In this document: positions 53,287-60,484 of the stretch, one piece after another
How positions within the stretch are numbered: position 1 is the stretch's first letter
Layout: every line of letters starts with the position of its first letter
Source of the DNA: a virus
Virus record (IMG/VR): IMGVR_UViG_3300042563_001986
Coordinates: 24,087-88,086 of that record
Length of the DNA stretch: 64,000 bases
Strand: one strand, 5' to 3'
The notes under the pieces: generated by a model
The model's input: only the letters and a program-made list of their open reading frames with translations
Database searches by the model: none
What the model was told of the DNA's origin: nothing
Made by a program: the position numbers and the translations under genes

Positions 53287-53578
53287 TTTGTAAAGGTGTT
53301 TCTGAATCTATTATTTGTAATTTACCTTTAAGATAATCAACAAACTCATTGTGGTCAACATCAGGGAAAAAACTTTTTAGTTCTTGGAATAATTTTGAAT
53401 GTAAACTACTAAACCTTTGGAAGTTTCTCATAATATCTTGGGGATAATATGGTGGTTTCTCCAAATCCTTTTCGGACCAACCTTCTCTTTGGAATGATTG
53501 TCTAAGATTTCTATATGTTTCTAAGATATCTTTATCAGCACCTAAGGTCTCAATATATTTGGTGTAGTGTTTTATCAT
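53243..53578 (-). CDS. Hypothetical protein, about 111 residues
   Basis: Starts MIKHYTKYIETLGADKDILE. ATGs at 53584 and 53578 are both possible; a TTG at 53596 is unlikely because the TATTTAT element lies at 53583-53589. Helical (FQRFSSLHSKLFQELKSFF), with a charged tail KKRRDNRDEDY. Not recognised. Confidence 0.65.
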   Translation of the reverse strand: MIKHYTKYIETLGADKDILETYRNLRQSFQREGWSEKDLEKPPYYPQDIMRNFQRFSSLHSKLFQELKSFFPDVDHNEFVDYLKGKLQIIDSETPLQNGSKKRRDNRDEDY

Positions 53579-53582
53579 ATTC

Positions 53583-53589
53583 ATAAATA
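53583..53589 (-). promoter_or_regulatory. TATTTAT element at the start of the 111-residue gene
   Basis: Coding-strand GTTATATTTATGAATATG. The element touches the first ATG, so the second (53578) may be the used start. Confidence 0.4.
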
Positions 53590-53627
53590 TAACCAAAAAT
53601 TAAATTTTTTAATTTAGATATTTTACT

Positions 53628-53635
53628 TACCTTTG
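53628..53635 (+). promoter_or_regulatory. Host-type -7 box (TACCTTTG) before the Clp gene
   Basis: TACCTTTG fits TAnnTTTG, 54 nt upstream of the ATG at 53690; no clear TTTG at -33. Confidence 0.65.
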
Positions 53636-53689
53636 TACCTGTTGTTGAAAATACAAAATTAATCCTTATAATTAACTAAAAAACAAAAT

Positions 53690-55732
53690 ATGATAGAATC
53701 CATGGATAATGGGGGAAAGAATAACCCACCTAAATCAACATCTGACTCATCAACACCTGTGTTGGATAACTTCAGCCGAGATTTAATCAAATTGGCCGAA
53801 CAAGGTAAATTAGACCCTGTTGTTGGTAGAGAAAGAGAAATTACAAGGATTGCTCAAATCCTTTCTCGTAGAAAGAAAAATAACCCTATTATTATTGGTG
53901 AACCTGGTTGTGGTAAAACCGCAATCGTAGAAGGATTAGCAATTAAAATTTTTAACGGTGAATGTCCAAGAAATTTAATGGATAAAAGAATTGTTTCGTT
54001 AGACATGACATCGATTGTTGCGGGTACAAAATACCGTGGTCAGTTTGAGGAACGTATGAAAGTAATTATCGAGGAGTTACAAAACGCACCAAATATCATT
54101 GTCTTTATTGACGAAATTCACACAATAGTTGGTGCAGGTAATTCATCAGGTTCGTTAGACGCATCAAACATCTTCAAACCAGCACTTGCCCGTGGAGAAA
54201 TTCAATGTGTTGGTGCAACAACTCTTGATGAGTATCGTAAGAACTTTGAGAAAGACGGAGCATTAGAAAGACGTTTTCAAAAGGTAATTGTTGACGCGGC
54301 GACTAAAGAAGAGACTTTGGAGATTCTTAAGAATGTTAAAGATAAATACGAATCATTCCACAAGGTATCTTATACTGATGAAATACTTTCAGTATGTGTT
54401 GATTTGGCGGCAAGATATATCACCGACAGAGAGTTTCCTGATAAGGCATTCGACATTATTGATGAGGTAGGTGCGAGATGTCAAGTTGAGATTAAAATGC
54501 CTGACATTATTGAAAAATTAAAACAAGAAGCTGCCGACGTTAAAATTGAAAAACTTGAGGTTGTTAAAAAACAAAATTACGAAGAGGCGGCAAATCTACG
54601 TGACAAGGAAAAACGTATTCTCAATAAATTAGATATTGAGAAGAAAAAATTTGAGGAGGAACTTCAGATTAAGAAAAAAGAAGTTTCTATCGAATTGGTT
54701 TATGAGGTCGTTTCAAACATGACTAAAATTCCTATTAGTAAATTGAATGCTAATGAGACGATGTTACTATCTCAATTAGAGGGTAGTTTATCTGACAAAG
54801 TAATTGGCCAATCTGAAGCGGTTATGAAAATTGCTAAGTCAATCAGACGAAACAGATTAGGTATTAAAGACCCTAATAAACCAATTGGTTCATTTATTTT
54901 CCTTGGTTCAACAGGTGTAGGTAAAACTTACTTAGCAAAACAATTGGCAAAACAAATGTTTGGTAGTGAGGAGAATATGATTCGTGTGGACATGTCTGAA
55001 TACCAAGAAAAACATAGTATCTCAAGATTAATTGGAGCCCCTCCAGGATATGTAGGTTATGACGAAGGTGGTCAATTAACTGAACAAGTTAAAAACAAAC
55101 CTTACTCAGTAATTTTATTTGATGAGATTGAAAAGGCAAACAAAGACATATTTTCAACATTATTACAAGTGTTGGATGACGGTCACCTTACAGATGGTAT
55201 GGGAAGAAAAATTAACTTCAAAAACTGTGTCATTATCATGACATCAAACGTTGGAGTTAAAAAACTACAGGAGTTTGGTGCGGGTGTAGGATTTAAAACT
55301 AACTCGAGTTCTTACGTTGAAGAAGAACAAAAAAGAGAAGTTTTGAAGAAGGAACTTAAGAAGTTTTTCGCCCCTGAATTTTTAAACCGTATTGATGAGG
55401 TTATTATTTTTAATTCACTAGTGAAAGAAGATGTTAAAAAAATTGTTAAGCTTGAGTTGAGTATTTTATCTGAAAGATTGACAGGTCTTAAATATAATAT
55501 TAAATTTGACGATTCTATTTTAGATATGATTTCTGAGGTTGGGTTTGATGAAATGTATGGTGCTCGTCCATTGAAAAGAGCTATTCAGGATAAAGTTGAA
55601 GATTTTATATCTGAAGAGGTTCTTAAGAGTAACATTCAAGAGAATACTGAGTACACGTTAATAAGTGAAAATGGTGATGTTAAGTTTAAAGAGGAAAAGA
55701 AAGTCACAAGAAAAAGAAAAGGGGTTGAATAA
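53690..55732 (+). CDS. ClpC/ClpA-type AAA+ unfoldase without the N-terminal Clp-N domain
   Basis: 680 residues with two AAA+ modules. First: PVVGREREITRIAQILSRR, Walker A GEPGCGKTAIVEGLA, Walker B VFIDEIHTIVGAG, arginine finger GALERRFQ. Middle: a short UVR-like coiled coil (KLEVVKKQNYEEAANLRDKE). Second: Walker A LGSTGVGKTYLAKQLA, Walker B ILFDEIEKA, then FLNRIDEVIIF and GARPLKRAIQDKVED. FGAGVGFKTNSSS carries a VGF tripeptide where ClpC has its ClpP-docking loop, so it may feed host ClpP. Clp-N domains are missing. Host-type promoter, own terminator. Confidence 0.92.
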   Translation: MIESMDNGGKNNPPKSTSDSSTPVLDNFSRDLIKLAEQGKLDPVVGREREITRIAQILSRRKKNNPIIIGEPGCGKTAIVEGLAIKIFNGECPRNLMDKRIVSLDMTSIVAGTKYRGQFEERMKVIIEELQNAPNIIVFIDEIHTIVGAGNSSGSLDASNIFKPALARGEIQCVGATTLDEYRKNFEKDGALERRFQKVIVDAATKEETLEILKNVKDKYESFHKVSYTDEILSVCVDLAARYITDREFPDKAFDIIDEVGARCQVEIKMPDIIEKLKQEAADVKIEKLEVVKKQNYEEAANLRDKEKRILNKLDIEKKKFEEELQIKKKEVSIELVYEVVSNMTKIPISKLNANETMLLSQLEGSLSDKVIGQSEAVMKIAKSIRRNRLGIKDPNKPIGSFIFLGSTGVGKTYLAKQLAKQMFGSEENMIRVDMSEYQEKHSISRLIGAPPGYVGYDEGGQLTEQVKNKPYSVILFDEIEKANKDIFSTLLQVLDDGHLTDGMGRKINFKNCVIIMTSNVGVKKLQEFGAGVGFKTNSSSYVEEEQKREVLKKELKKFFAPEFLNRIDEVIIFNSLVKEDVKKIVKLELSILSERLTGLKYNIKFDDSILDMISEVGFDEMYGARPLKRAIQDKVEDFISEEVLKSNIQENTEYTLISENGDVKFKEEKKVTRKRKGVE

Positions 55733-55744
55733 CCCCCTTTTTTT
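55719..55744 (+). terminator. Terminator overlapping the Clp stop codon
   Basis: GGGGTT-GAATAA-CCCC hairpin, with the stop TAA in the loop region, followed by a T-run. Confidence 0.85.
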
Positions 55745-55760
55745 ATGTTCATTAATAAGC

Positions 55761-55796
55761 AAAAAATAACCCCACCTTACGGAGGGGTTTTTTATT
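55761..55796 (-). terminator. Terminator after the metallopeptidase gene (probably bidirectional)
   Basis: Minus-strand AACCCCTCCGTAAGGTGGGGTT hairpin-type element followed by ATTTTTTG; T-run also on the plus strand. Confidence 0.75.
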
Positions 55797-56625
55797 AGTC
55801 AAATAAATAACTGTATCGTGGTTTCGATTTGAATGGGTATTTCACATTACCCAATTTCTCAATTAATTCTTTACCCGTTTTGATTCCATTATAAACATCT
55901 TCGATTACAACGTATTCTTCTCTAGTGTGGTAGTCGTAGTACCCAATCGAGAAGTTAATACATGAGAAGTCAAATGTGTTCTTCAAAGCGTACACGTCTG
56001 TGTATGGGTGAGATTGATATTTTCTATCAGGATTGAATGTTTCTGTTAAAACCTCATCACATGATTTAAAGAACTCGGTTTCTCTACCAAATAATTGAAC
56101 TCCCATACAGAACTCACTAACCATCCAGTTTTCAGGAGCATCAAATTGAATTCCGTATCCAACATTCTCGAAGAAATTTTTATCCGCTTGTTTTGAACCG
56201 TGGCAACCTGTTTCTTCTGAAACAAAGAATGCGGCTTTAAGATTTGGTAATTCTTTTAATAATTCTAAACATGCGTAAACACCGCATTTATCATCACCAC
56301 CAATTCCTGTTGGTTCACCAAAATCGTTGAATGCTTTTAATGATGGTTTAATTACTCCCTGAGCGTTAGGTAATTCCATTTCTCTAACGTTAATTACGTC
56401 TAATTGATGTACGGTATCAGTATGAGCAATAACACACGGGAAATAGAAATCTTCAGTAATATCCTGAGATGTCTTAGTAGCATAAATGTTTCGATGTTCG
56501 TCTACCTGAAATGGTATTTGGTTTTCGGTTAACCAATTAACTAAAAACTCAATCATTCGGTCTTCCTTATATGTCTTTGTTGGGACCGACAAAACGTCCT
56601 TTAGTAATTGATAGTTTCTTTCCAT
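55795..56625 (-). CDS. M20/M42-type zinc metallopeptidase-like hydrolase
   Basis: 276 residues. Metal and catalytic positions are visible in order: CVIAHTDTVHQ, GIGGDDKCGVYACLELL (bridging Asp), FFVSEETGCHGS (Glu base and ligand), and a late His in YYDYHTREEYV. No dimerisation-domain insert is obvious, so it is shorter than most family members. Probably an aminopeptidase or amidohydrolase in the cytosol; unusual in phages. It might finish peptide breakdown begun by Clp, which is inference. Confidence 0.83.
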   Translation of the reverse strand: MERNYQLLKDVLSVPTKTYKEDRMIEFLVNWLTENQIPFQVDEHRNIYATKTSQDITEDFYFPCVIAHTDTVHQLDVINVREMELPNAQGVIKPSLKAFNDFGEPTGIGGDDKCGVYACLELLKELPNLKAAFFVSEETGCHGSKQADKNFFENVGYGIQFDAPENWMVSEFCMGVQLFGRETEFFKSCDEVLTETFNPDRKYQSHPYTDVYALKNTFDFSCINFSIGYYDYHTREEYVVIEDVYNGIKTGKELIEKLGNVKYPFKSKPRYSYLFD

Positions 56626-56643
56626 AGGCCAAAGATAAGTAAA

Positions 56644-58008
56644 TTACTTTACTTTGACAAATCTATTTTCAAATAATTCGGGATGATGTAAAAATTGGTC
56701 AAAATCTTCAAAATCATAACTTCTTTGTTCGCCTTGATATGAATTCTTAACTGAAACAACAACATGGACTTTATTAGTTTTTGGGTCCATTTTAATTATA
56801 CTAAATGTTTTTGTTTCGTCTTTGGGTAATTTGTAATTAGTTTCCATGTCGTACTTACTTAAAATTTTCGAAGCATTATCTGAGAATTTTTTAATATCCT
56901 CAAATTCGTCAGAATCCTCAAGTTTAGTAAACATCTTATCTAATTGCCAACCACAACTACGATTGAACGATTCATCATCAAAATCAATACAATCCTGTTC
57001 ATAAGAATATTCTTCCCATCCACCAAGATTTCCTGATTTATGACCAATATCACTTAAAACCTCACTAACCGTGAAATGTCTTTCATCAACCATTTTATAT
57101 AAAGATAATAATACCGACACTGTTGTCACATAACTATAAAAACAATTACCCATATTGAATATTCCATAATTTTGGAAGAAATTACAACAGTCGTCTTCAA
57201 TCATCTTACGGGCACCTCGTTCTTTACAGTTATTTTTTTCTGACAACCATTCAGATTTAATTCCCTCACATTCACGTTCAAATGTTGATAATAGTAAATT
57301 AGACGCTTTTTCCCATTCTTCATCATTTCGTAACTGAGATAGTTCTGGCGATAATAATTTTAAAATTTCTTTTAGTTTAATTTGGTTTTCGTCATTTAAT
57401 TCCCGTAACAAATAACCCTGTTTCCAATCCTCATCAGCGAAATCTTCACTTTCAAATTGGTAGGAATCATAATTAGAATATACGTAATTTCCAAACCAAA
57501 TATCTCCTTCAGTTAACTCAAATAATTTCCAATAATCCTCATAATCATCAAACTTTAATTTAACTCTACTTTTACCAGGTGTTTGTTCATTAAACTTAAT
57601 ATCATATACAATTGGGTCAAATCTATTAGCATCCCAGTTATTAACCTTTTGACCGTTTTTAATTTTTAATAATAAATCGTATATCTCACTATTCCCCATA
57701 ATATCTTGGACGTAGGGTTTTAGGTACGGATACTTAAATGTGATGTTGTCGTAACTTTCAAGTTTTAATTCGATACCTGAATAATATTCAAGCTCACCAT
57801 CGGTAGGTTTGTATAGTGTGTATATATACTCAGGGCCAGGATTGTATTTACTCACGGCAAAATATAAATCACCATGACTAAAATCTCGGTCATACAATTC
57901 AGTAACCTTGGGGGGTCCGTAATAGGTCGCTGCGTTCTTATTGAACACCTGTACCAATACGACATACTCGTTCTCAAATATTATCTTAGCGTTTTTTGAT
58001 TCCTCCAC
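56644..58008 (-). CDS. Hypothetical acidic protein, 454 residues
   Basis: Not recognised. Tyr/Asp/Glu-rich; N-terminal region NEYVVLVQVFNKNAATYYGPPKV, a central Cys cluster (DDCCNFFQNYGIFNMGNCFYSYV) and a C-terminal beta part (KTFSIIKMDPKTNKVHVVVSV). It begins with GTG at 58008 and has a TATTTAT element 16 nt upstream, so it is probably expressed late. Next to the metallopeptidase gene in the same direction. Confidence 0.7.
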   Translation of the reverse strand: MEESKNAKIIFENEYVVLVQVFNKNAATYYGPPKVTELYDRDFSHGDLYFAVSKYNPGPEYIYTLYKPTDGELEYYSGIELKLESYDNITFKYPYLKPYVQDIMGNSEIYDLLLKIKNGQKVNNWDANRFDPIVYDIKFNEQTPGKSRVKLKFDDYEDYWKLFELTEGDIWFGNYVYSNYDSYQFESEDFADEDWKQGYLLRELNDENQIKLKEILKLLSPELSQLRNDEEWEKASNLLLSTFERECEGIKSEWLSEKNNCKERGARKMIEDDCCNFFQNYGIFNMGNCFYSYVTTVSVLLSLYKMVDERHFTVSEVLSDIGHKSGNLGGWEEYSYEQDCIDFDDESFNRSCGWQLDKMFTKLEDSDEFEDIKKFSDNASKILSKYDMETNYKLPKDETKTFSIIKMDPKTNKVHVVVSVKNSYQGEQRSYDFEDFDQFLHHPELFENRFVKVK

Positions 58009-58024
58009 AAATATTTATTTACAT

Positions 58025-58031
58025 ATAAATA
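58025..58031 (-). promoter_or_regulatory. TATTTAT element before the 454-residue gene
   Basis: Coding-strand TATATTTATATG, divergent from the tmRNA promoter. Confidence 0.5.
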
Positions 58032-58039
58032 TAAAATAG

Positions 58040-58070
58040 TTTGGTAATTGGTAAAACTTTACTATCTTTG
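58040..58070 (+). promoter_or_regulatory. Host-type promoter for the tmRNA
   Basis: TTTG at 58040-58043, 19 nt, then TATCTTTG at 58063-58070: a near-perfect Bacteroidota -33/-7 promoter. Confidence 0.85.
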
Positions 58071-58082
58071 TAAAAGAAATAA

Positions 58083-58093
58083 GTTCTTTAACA
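58083..58093 (+). promoter_or_regulatory. boxA-like antitermination element in the tmRNA leader
   Basis: GTTCTTTAACA just upstream of the mature 5' end resembles the boxA of rRNA leaders, which binds NusB-S10. The same element, with one change, occurs in the giant RNA leader. Confidence 0.6.
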
Positions 58094-58096
58094 TAT

Positions 58097-58482
58097 GGGG
58101 GTAACTTGGAATTGACTGGCATTGTTAGTTATTCGGGGCACGCAGTGAGATGTATCCTATCACTTAAATCTACGGATGTAAACTGTAAACGGAAACGTTT
58201 TAGACAAAATGGCGACCATCGGATTAATCCGTGAAGAAGCTGCGGTTGTTGCCTAACATATAGGAAACACCATACGGGTCGGTGGACATACAACCTAGGA
58301 ACAGAAGTCTATACAAAGGTGGAAAAATGACTGAACCCAAAATCGAGTCATCCATTGGTTGTTAGTTTACGATGGTGAAGAACGAACTAACTATTTTTGG
58401 AACATTAGAAAATGTTATCCTAAGCGTGTAGTCCTTAATAGGTAAGGTGTACAACACGAGGGTTCGAACCCCTCTACCTCCA
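58097..58482 (+). ncRNA. ssrA: Transfer-messenger RNA (tmRNA)
   Basis: 386 nt. The 5' end GGGGGTAACTTGGAATTGAC pairs with TACCTCC at 58475-58481 as a 7-bp acceptor stem with one G-U, and A at 58482 is the discriminator; CCA is not encoded. A T-arm is present: GAGGG-TTCGAAC-CCCTC at 58458-58474. A reading frame for the proteolysis tag ends at TAA 58254-58256. With resume codon AAA (58206), placed by analogy to the TTTAG(A/T)C context, the tag ends IREEAAVVA. It rescues stalled ribosomes and marks products for proteolysis. Promoter, boxA leader and terminator are all present. Confidence 0.93.
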
Positions 58483-58489
58483 CTCATTA

Positions 58490-58517
58490 AACCTCATCTT
58501 CGGATGGGGTTTTTTTA
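58490..58517 (+). terminator. Intrinsic terminator of the tmRNA
   Basis: CCTCATC-TTCG-GATGGGG hairpin followed by TTTTTTT. Confidence 0.88.
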
Positions 58518-58567
58518 TGCGTTAAAATTATAGATTAGTGTTGTATGATTATTATATTTTAGTGCAT

Positions 58568-58602
58568 AAAAAAAGGGAATAACATCGTCATGTTATTCCC
58601 GT
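58568..58602 (-). terminator. Terminator of the giant RNA
   Basis: Minus-strand GGGAATAACAT-GACG-ATGTTATTCCC, an 11-bp perfect stem, followed by TTTTTTT. Confidence 0.93.
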
Positions 58603-59866
58603 TGGGCTTTTTACTCAGTGGTACAACCTTAACCACTCCATCAGTTTGTGACACCGAATGGGACCTTCTATCGTGAGGTGAATATCCGCGACCTAAACGT
58701 CTATGTTTTTTGGTTTTTTACTTATTTAGACACCTATAAAAAACCTGTGGTTATCACAAAAATCCACAACCTAAGAATATCGGTGTTGACGTTTTTTATC
58801 TTTTAGCGAAGATGTCTTGTCTTGACACAAACACACTAGTTTTTTGTATTTATCAATCAGAGCAGATAAAGGTTGTAACATAGTATAAAACCAAAAACAC
58901 ACACTCTATGGGACTTTTTTAAGGGAAAGTTTAAACTCATTACCTTGAGGAATATACCGTAATTACCTCTTTTCTCTGTATTGGAGTCACTGTTTTCATA
59001 GTTTTGGTTGGCTAAAGGCTGAGAATACACCGTTTTGTGAGAATCTTTAGAAGGATTATTTGGTTCCCTTCATTTCCACCATCTTTTGAATGGTAACTCT
59101 CATCGCCGATTGGTTAGACCAATCACTCCTTAAGGTTTTAACTACTCTATTACTACTCTACTCTCTTCAATCTTGCGAACTGACTCAGGATTCGACTCCT
59201 TGGAGGTTTTTGGTAACAATATACATCGACTTGCGGTCTCAGTATGCCATGAACAACTCATGACTATGTAGGCGACTTTCATCAAAACCTGACGAACACT
59301 TTTGCTTATATGTCTTTTAGTTTTACTTAAATTTAGTATAAGTTTTGTGTTGTGGATGATTCCAAGTAGAGGTCCGTCTTAAGCCTCGTTATCTTTTGAA
59401 CAACAAGATACTTGTCTACTCGGTAGAGTGTCCCCACTCTCATATTTTAAGATTACTTCGTACCAAGACCTTGGTGGGTCTGTGGTAAGGATAGTAGCGA
59501 CACCATTCGTTCTCTATCTTACCTTCAGGTTAATCCCTTCGGTTTTAAGTCACCTCTTATATTGGAACCCGCAATTGTGTATTTGGAGTACACTTCTCAC
59601 TTGATTCCTATGGGTTATTCTTATTGGTGTTCCCACCTCAAACTGACAATCCACATTGCCCGTTCAGTTTTCCATTTCCCTACGAAGTTATCCTCGGTAC
59701 TACAGGCTCACTGATATCCCACTTGTATACTCGAGTTCGGTTACCCGAACCGCAAAACCATTAACACTTATGATTTCACTTTATCCCCCTTTCGAGGTTT
59801 ATTTAACGACCATATACGGCCGATTATCGTTTATACAACACCGAAGTGTTATAATGGATAATAATA

Positions 59867-59877
59867 TGTCAAAGAAC
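59867..59877 (-). promoter_or_regulatory. boxA-like element in the giant RNA leader
   Basis: Minus-strand GTTCTTTGACA about 25 nt into the transcript; matches the tmRNA leader (GAAGTTCTTTGACATAT versus TAAGTTCTTTAACATAT). Confidence 0.6.
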
Positions 59878-59904
59878 TTCTTCGGACGTTTCCGATTTGT
59901 TTTA

Positions 59905-59936
59905 CAAAGGTAGGTAAACTTTTTTGATTTACCAAA
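59905..59936 (-). promoter_or_regulatory. Proximal promoter of the giant RNA
   Basis: Minus-strand TTTG (59936-59933), 20 nt, TACCTTTG (59912-59905); start expected near 59900. Confidence 0.8.
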
Positions 59937-59995
59937 TCTTTTTTTATTTTTTTTAGAGATTTGTATCTGAATCGTTGTCTATCTCTTTTGTTGTA

Positions 59996-60027
59996 CAAAG
60001 GTAGGTAAAGTTTTTCGATTTACCAAA
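59996..60027 (-). promoter_or_regulatory. Middle promoter of the giant RNA
   Basis: Minus-strand TTTG (60027-60024), 20 nt, TACCTTTG (60003-59996). Confidence 0.78.
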
Positions 60028-60106
60028 TCTTTTTTTTGTTTTTTTTTTCAGTCTTAGGAAACCACGATTTTATAACAGATTGTCAACCTAACCCCGAATT
60101 GTTTTA

Positions 60107-60137
60107 CAAAGATAATAAAAAAAACTGTTCTGACAAT
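60107..60137 (-). promoter_or_regulatory. Distal promoter of the giant RNA
   Basis: Minus-strand ATTG (60137-60134), 19 nt, TATCTTTG (60114-60107); the following TAAAACAA matches the start region of the proximal promoter. Confidence 0.65.
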
Positions 60138-60239
60138 ACCTAAACAGTATATTTTTTTATTTTTTATATAAATATTGTACTTTGTTAAGAAAATCTGAAT
60201 TATTTTAAAGTATAAGTTGATTTTACGTCAACAATCACC

Positions 60240-60250
60240 TATTTATTTAT
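60240..60250 (+). promoter_or_regulatory. TATTTAT element before the lipoprotein gene
   Basis: CTATTTATTTATC, 19 nt upstream of the ATG at 60270. Confidence 0.45.
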
Positions 60251-60269
60251 CAATAAAAACAAATATAAC

Positions 60270-60452
60270 ATGAAAAAAGTAATTTTCGCTATGTTGGTTA
60301 CAGGAACAATGATGATGGTATCTTGTGGACAATCAACTCAAACTGAGGAAACTCTAACAACGGCAGACAGTACATCTGTAGCCACAGACTCAACTAAAAT
60401 CAGTGTAGACTCTACTTTAGTAGACACCACTTCAGTTCAATCTGTTAAGTAA
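60270..60452 (+). CDS. Small phage lipoprotein
   Basis: 60 residues. Lipoprotein signal peptide MKKVIFAMLVTGTMMMVSCG with lipobox MVSC; Cys19 would be lipidated. The remainder is a flexible Ser/Thr/Asp-rich chain (STQTEETLTTADSTSVATD). It would be anchored in the inner or outer membrane. It lies upstream of and convergent to the cell-wall hydrolase genes. Small lipoproteins of this type can be Rz1-like spanin parts or superinfection-exclusion proteins; nothing here decides between them. Confidence 0.82.
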   Translation: MKKVIFAMLVTGTMMMVSCGQSTQTEETLTTADSTSVATDSTKISVDSTLVDTTSVQSVK

Positions 60453-60457
60453 AAAAC

Positions 60458-60484
60458 AAAACCCCCTGAAAAGGGGGTTTTTTA
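60458..60484. terminator. Bidirectional terminator between lipoprotein and peptidase-like genes
   Basis: AAAACCCCCT-GAAA-AGGGGGTTTTTT; serves both convergent genes. Confidence 0.88.

Larger units (their letters stand above)
58568..59900 (-). ncRNA. Large (about 1.3 kb) highly structured non-coding RNA
   Basis: No meaningful open frame on either strand, visibly less AT-rich than its surroundings, and bounded by minus-strand promoters and an intrinsic terminator. Five hairpins with stable tetraloops occur in the 5' half of the transcript: UUCG at 59837-59850, and GNRA loops GAAA (59786-59797), GUAA (59735-59750), GGAA (59626-59637) and GGGA (59425-59440). GATTGG/CCAATC and ACCAT/ATGGT stems lie further 3'. 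A boxA element is near the 5' end. I see no 16S or 23S rRNA landmarks. It recalls the large ornate RNAs (GOLLD, ROOL), which are often phage-borne and close to tRNA genes, but I cannot confirm membership. Confidence 0.8.
59905..60041. repeat. Two near-identical promoter repeats
   Basis: About 45 bp around AAAGATTTGGTAAATC ... TTTACCTACCTTTGTA (minus strand) occurs at 59905-59949 and again at 59996-60041 with few changes, duplicating the promoter upstream of the giant RNA. Confidence 0.8.

Noticed and set aside
58568-59900. rRNA gene fragment
   Set aside because: Higher GC, tetraloops, boxA and tandem promoters suggested rRNA, but I could not find the universal 16S or 23S landmark sequences on either strand.
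59656-59913. 85-residue plus-strand open frame
   Set aside because: It lies antisense inside the structured RNA, has no promoter and covers stable hairpins; it looks like a chance frame.
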